A DNA stretch of 64,000 nucleotides from JAGPUQ01 sp036961295 (GTDB lineage: Bacteria > Pseudomonadota > Gammaproteobacteria > Pseudomonadales > Porticoccaceae). Of this stretch, positions 61,986 to 64,000 are shown piece after piece. The stretch lies in assembly GCA_036961295.1 (NCBI GenBank), contig JBALVX010000003.1, positions 1 to 64,000 on the forward strand, read 5' to 3'. Every line of letters begins with the position of its first letter. The stretch's first letter is position 1. The notes beneath the pieces are model-generated. The model saw only the letters and a program-made list of their open reading frames with translations, was not told the DNA's origin and did no database searches. The translations under genes and the position numbers were made by a program.

Positions 61986-62519
61986 TTACTTTTTCTTGGC
62001 TTCTTTACGACGCACGTGTTCGTCGGAATAACGTACACCTTTACCTTTGTAGGGCTCGGGCGGACGGAAGGCTCGAATTTCAGCCGCGGCCTGACCGAGC
62101 AACTGCTTGTCGGCACTTTTAAGCACAACCTCAGTCTGGCTTGGCGTCGCCGCGCTCACGCCCGCTGGTAATTCATATACCACCGGGTGGGAAAAACCCA
62201 GGGTAAGGTTAAGCTTTTGACCTTGCGCCTGCGCACGGTAACCAACCCCAATTAAGGTTAGTTTTTTCTCAAAGCCGGCGCTCACCCCGATTACCATATT
62301 GTTAACCAAGGCGCGCATGGTACCTGCCATCGCGTTAGATGCCTTGTCACCATGTTTGGGGGCGAAAGTGAGGACATTGTCCTCGTGCTTCACGACCACC
62401 GAATGGTGCACCGACAAATTCAACGAACCGTTACCACCTTTGACAGCAACGTCATTGGCGTTCAGCTTCACTTCTACGCCTGCAGGAATTCCTACAGGAT
62501 TACTGGCTACTCTGGACAT
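61986..62519 (-). CDS. rplF: RplF, 50S ribosomal protein L6
   Basis: The 177-residue L6 with two similar alpha-beta domains: MSRVASNPVGIPAGVEVKLN at the start and the C-terminal signature RPPEPYKGKGVRYSDEHVRR. It contacts the sarcin-ricin loop region. Standard spc-operon place. Confidence 0.98.
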   Translation of the reverse strand: MSRVASNPVGIPAGVEVKLNANDVAVKGGNGSLNLSVHHSVVVKHEDNVLTFAPKHGDKASNAMAGTMRALVNNMVIGVSAGFEKKLTLIGVGYRAQAQGQKLNLTLGFSHPVVYELPAGVSAATPSQTEVVLKSADKQLLGQAAAEIRAFRPPEPYKGKGVRYSDEHVRRKEAKKK

Positions 62520-62531
62520 ATTGGTTTCTCG

Positions 62532-62924
62532 TCAGAATACCGTACATAAAACTTCGCCACCGACACCGGCAGCCCGTGCAGCGCGATCAGTCATCACACC
62601 ATTGCTGGTAGAAATAACTGCTATACCCAATCCGCCACGCACTTTCGGCAGATCTCCGGCACCGGCATAACGCCGTAGCCCAGGGCGACTGGCACGCGCA
62701 ATCTCTTCGATTACCGGTCGGCCAGCAAAATATTTTAGCTCAATCGCTAATTCTTTCTTCACCTCACCGGAGATCGAAAAACCAGTGATATAACCTTCGT
62801 CCTGTAATACCTGGGCGACGGCCATTTTAAGTCCGGAGCACGGCATGGAAACCGTTTCCTTATTACGAGCGTGGGCGTTTCTGACACGAGTCAGCATATC
62901 CGCCAGAGAGTCTTGCATACTCAT
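62532..62924 (-). CDS. rpsH: RpsH, 30S ribosomal protein S8
   Basis: The 130-residue S8 starts MSMQDSLADMLTRVRNAHAR and ends GLGIAVISTSNGVMTDRAAR then AAGVGGEVLCTVF. It binds 16S helix 21. In E. coli S8 also represses its own operon by binding spc mRNA. Confidence 0.98.
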   Translation of the reverse strand: MSMQDSLADMLTRVRNAHARNKETVSMPCSGLKMAVAQVLQDEGYITGFSISGEVKKELAIELKYFAGRPVIEEIARASRPGLRRYAGAGDLPKVRGGLGIAVISTSNGVMTDRAARAAGVGGEVLCTVF

Positions 62925-62983
62925 CGTTTTTCTTTACTCCTATCCCTTATTGGGGACTGACTTAACAGGGGTCTTAAGCGACC

Positions 62984-63289
62984 TTACCAACTAGCCTTAA
63001 CCAGGCCAGGGACATCACCGCGCATTGCGGCTTCCCTTAATTTATGACGACACAAACCAAACTTGCGGTATACCCCATGAGGGCGACCAGTAATCCGGCA
63101 GCGGCGACGCTGACGTACTGGGCTTGCATCGCGAGGCAGTTTTTGAAACTGCATTTGCGCTTCCCAACGCTCGTCGTCGGAGGCATTTACATCACTAATG
63201 ATAGCCTTTAAACGAGCGTGTTTAGCAGCGTATTTTGCTACTGTTTTAGTGCGCTTTTTTTCGCGCTCGACCATGGATGTCTTTGCCAT
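62984..63289 (-). CDS. rpsN: RpsN, 30S ribosomal protein S14
   Basis: The 101-residue, zinc-free long form of S14: MAKTSMVEREKKRTKTVAKY at the start and CRITGRPHGVYRKFGLCRHK then LREAAMRGDVPGLVKASW at the end. Found between rplE and rpsH. Confidence 0.98.
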   Translation of the reverse strand: MAKTSMVEREKKRTKTVAKYAAKHARLKAIISDVNASDDERWEAQMQFQKLPRDASPVRQRRRCRITGRPHGVYRKFGLCRHKLREAAMRGDVPGLVKASW

Positions 63290-63295
63290 GTCTAC

Positions 63296-63835
63296 TTAAC
63301 CTTTCAGCGGAAAGTTAAAGGCGCGCAAAAGTGCACGGCCCTGGTCATCATTGCTTGCAGTCGTCGTAATCGTAATATCCAGACCGCGCAACTTATCAAT
63401 TTTATCGTAGTCAATTTCCGGGAAAATGATTTGCTCAGTCACACCCATTGAGAAATTGCCGCGACCGTCAAAGGATTTCGCGTTAATACCGCGGAAATCG
63501 CGAATCCGTGGAATAGCGACGCAAATCAGTCGCTCCAAAAATTCGTACATACGCTCGCTACGCAGCGTTACCTTGCAACCTACCGGCCAACCGTCGCGAA
63601 TTTTAAAACCCGCGATGGATTTGCGCGCCAGATTGACGACGGGCTTTTGCCCGGCAATCAAGGTCAAGTCGCGCAGCGCGTGCTCGAGTATCTTCTTGTC
63701 AGTAACCGCTTCACCGACACCCATATTAAGAGTGATTTTGGTGATTTTAGGTACCTGCATGACATTGTCTAAGCTCAGCTCTTCTTTGAGCTTGCCGACA
63801 ATCTCTTTTTTGTAAACTTCCTGAAGCCTTGCCAT
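63296..63835 (-). CDS. rplE: RplE, 50S ribosomal protein L5
   Basis: The 179-residue L5, a 5S rRNA and P-site tRNA contact: MARLQEVYKKEIVGKLKEEL at the N terminus and KITKITLNMGVGEAV, with the C-terminal DITITTTASNDDQGRALLRA. Six bases separate it from rpsN. Confidence 0.98.
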   Translation of the reverse strand: MARLQEVYKKEIVGKLKEELSLDNVMQVPKITKITLNMGVGEAVTDKKILEHALRDLTLIAGQKPVVNLARKSIAGFKIRDGWPVGCKVTLRSERMYEFLERLICVAIPRIRDFRGINAKSFDGRGNFSMGVTEQIIFPEIDYDKIDKLRGLDITITTTASNDDQGRALLRAFNFPLKG

Positions 63836-63849
63836 TTCGATCTAACCTA

Positions 63850-64000
63850 TCAGCCGTCTACGTTTTCGCCATTGGATTTAAATACGCGGACTTTTTTACC
63901 GTCGTCCGACACATTAAAACCCACTCGATCCGCCTTACTTGTGGCCGGATTAAAGATGGCTACATTAGAAGCCTGAATCGGCCCCTCTTTTTCAATAATG
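63850..64000 (-). CDS. rplX: RplX, 50S ribosomal protein L24, partial
   Basis: The C-terminal 49 residues lie in the window and the 5' part runs off the end. EKEGPIQASNVAIFNPATSK and RVGFNVSDDGKKVRVFKSNG match L24, and its place directly upstream of rplE agrees. Confidence 0.95.
   Translation of the reverse strand, partial: IIEKEGPIQASNVAIFNPATSKADRVGFNVSDDGKKVRVFKSNGENVDG

Noticed and set aside
1..64000. CRISPR array, insertion sequences or prophage
   Set aside because: No regularly spaced repeats with unique spacers, no transposase and no phage structural genes were found in the window.

Overview
The window looks like a chromosomal segment of a marine-type gammaproteobacterium, probably a Cellvibrionales or Pseudomonas relative. 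The evidence is gene order: miaB-phoH-ybeY-corC-lnt, leuS-lptE-holA, lptD-surA-pdxA-rsmA-apaG-apaH with divergent amgK-murU, and the spc/alpha ribosomal operons with rpoA and rplQ. No species can be named from the sequence alone.

Layout. (1) 1-60 is the 3' part of an elongator tRNA-Met. A degenerate copy of that tRNA end lies at 7770-7814. Between them is a small accessory island: a Fic protein; a minus-strand cluster with an OLD-family ATPase/TOPRIM nuclease, a short UvrD-like helicase broken by one in-frame UGA (a Gabija-like pair), an unrecognised 229-residue protein and a HEPN-motif protein; and a pair encoding a ferritin-like PF10118 protein and a styrene-oxide-isomerase-like membrane protein behind an operator array. 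No integrase is present. (2) 8.0-11.6 kb holds small metabolic and regulatory genes: a DSP-like phosphatase lipoprotein, an acyl-CoA dehydrogenase, an orphan HigA-type regulator and a DUF1820 protein. (3) 11.7-17.5 kb is miaB, phoH, ybeY, corC and lnt. (4) 17.6-32.1 kb is a surface-polysaccharide cluster, all on the minus strand: glycosyltransferases, methyltransferases, a GDP-mannose-dehydratase-like enzyme, a Wzx flippase, and a CDP-sugar branch (rfbF, rfbG, a 3,5-epimerase-like cupin, a C-methyltransferase, a DegT aminotransferase and a PglD/NeuD-like acyltransferase). It sits inside a neighbourhood that usually runs from lnt to leuS. A lipoprotein gene lacking a normal start codon separates it from leuS.

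(5) 33.5-38.8 kb is leuS, lptE, holA and an MDR oxidoreductase. (6) 38.9-44.5 kb holds a DUF815 ATPase, a type IV pilin with a HAMP-domain partner, a VanZ-like protein, an acyl-CoA synthetase and an aromatic/aspartate aminotransferase. (7) 44.8-53.9 kb has murU-amgK (cell-wall recycling) divergent from lptD-surA-pdxA-rsmA-apaG-apaH. (8) 54.0-55.5 kb holds a thioesterase and galE. (9) 55.6-64.0 kb is rplQ-rpoA-rpsD-rpsK-rpsM-rpmJ-secY-rplO-rpmD-rpsE-rplR-rplF-rpsH-rpsN-rplE-rplX(partial), read on the minus strand.

The most unusual parts are the tRNA-bounded defence-like island, especially the HEPN/229-residue pair beside a disabled Gabija-like system; the inferred CDP-linked C-methyl amino sugar pathway; the lipoprotein with a probable ACG start; and a recurring pattern of 12- or 15-bp in-frame tandem duplications near protein termini in four genes. 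Lnt, LptE and LptD together with the sugar cluster make this window rich in outer-membrane assembly functions.
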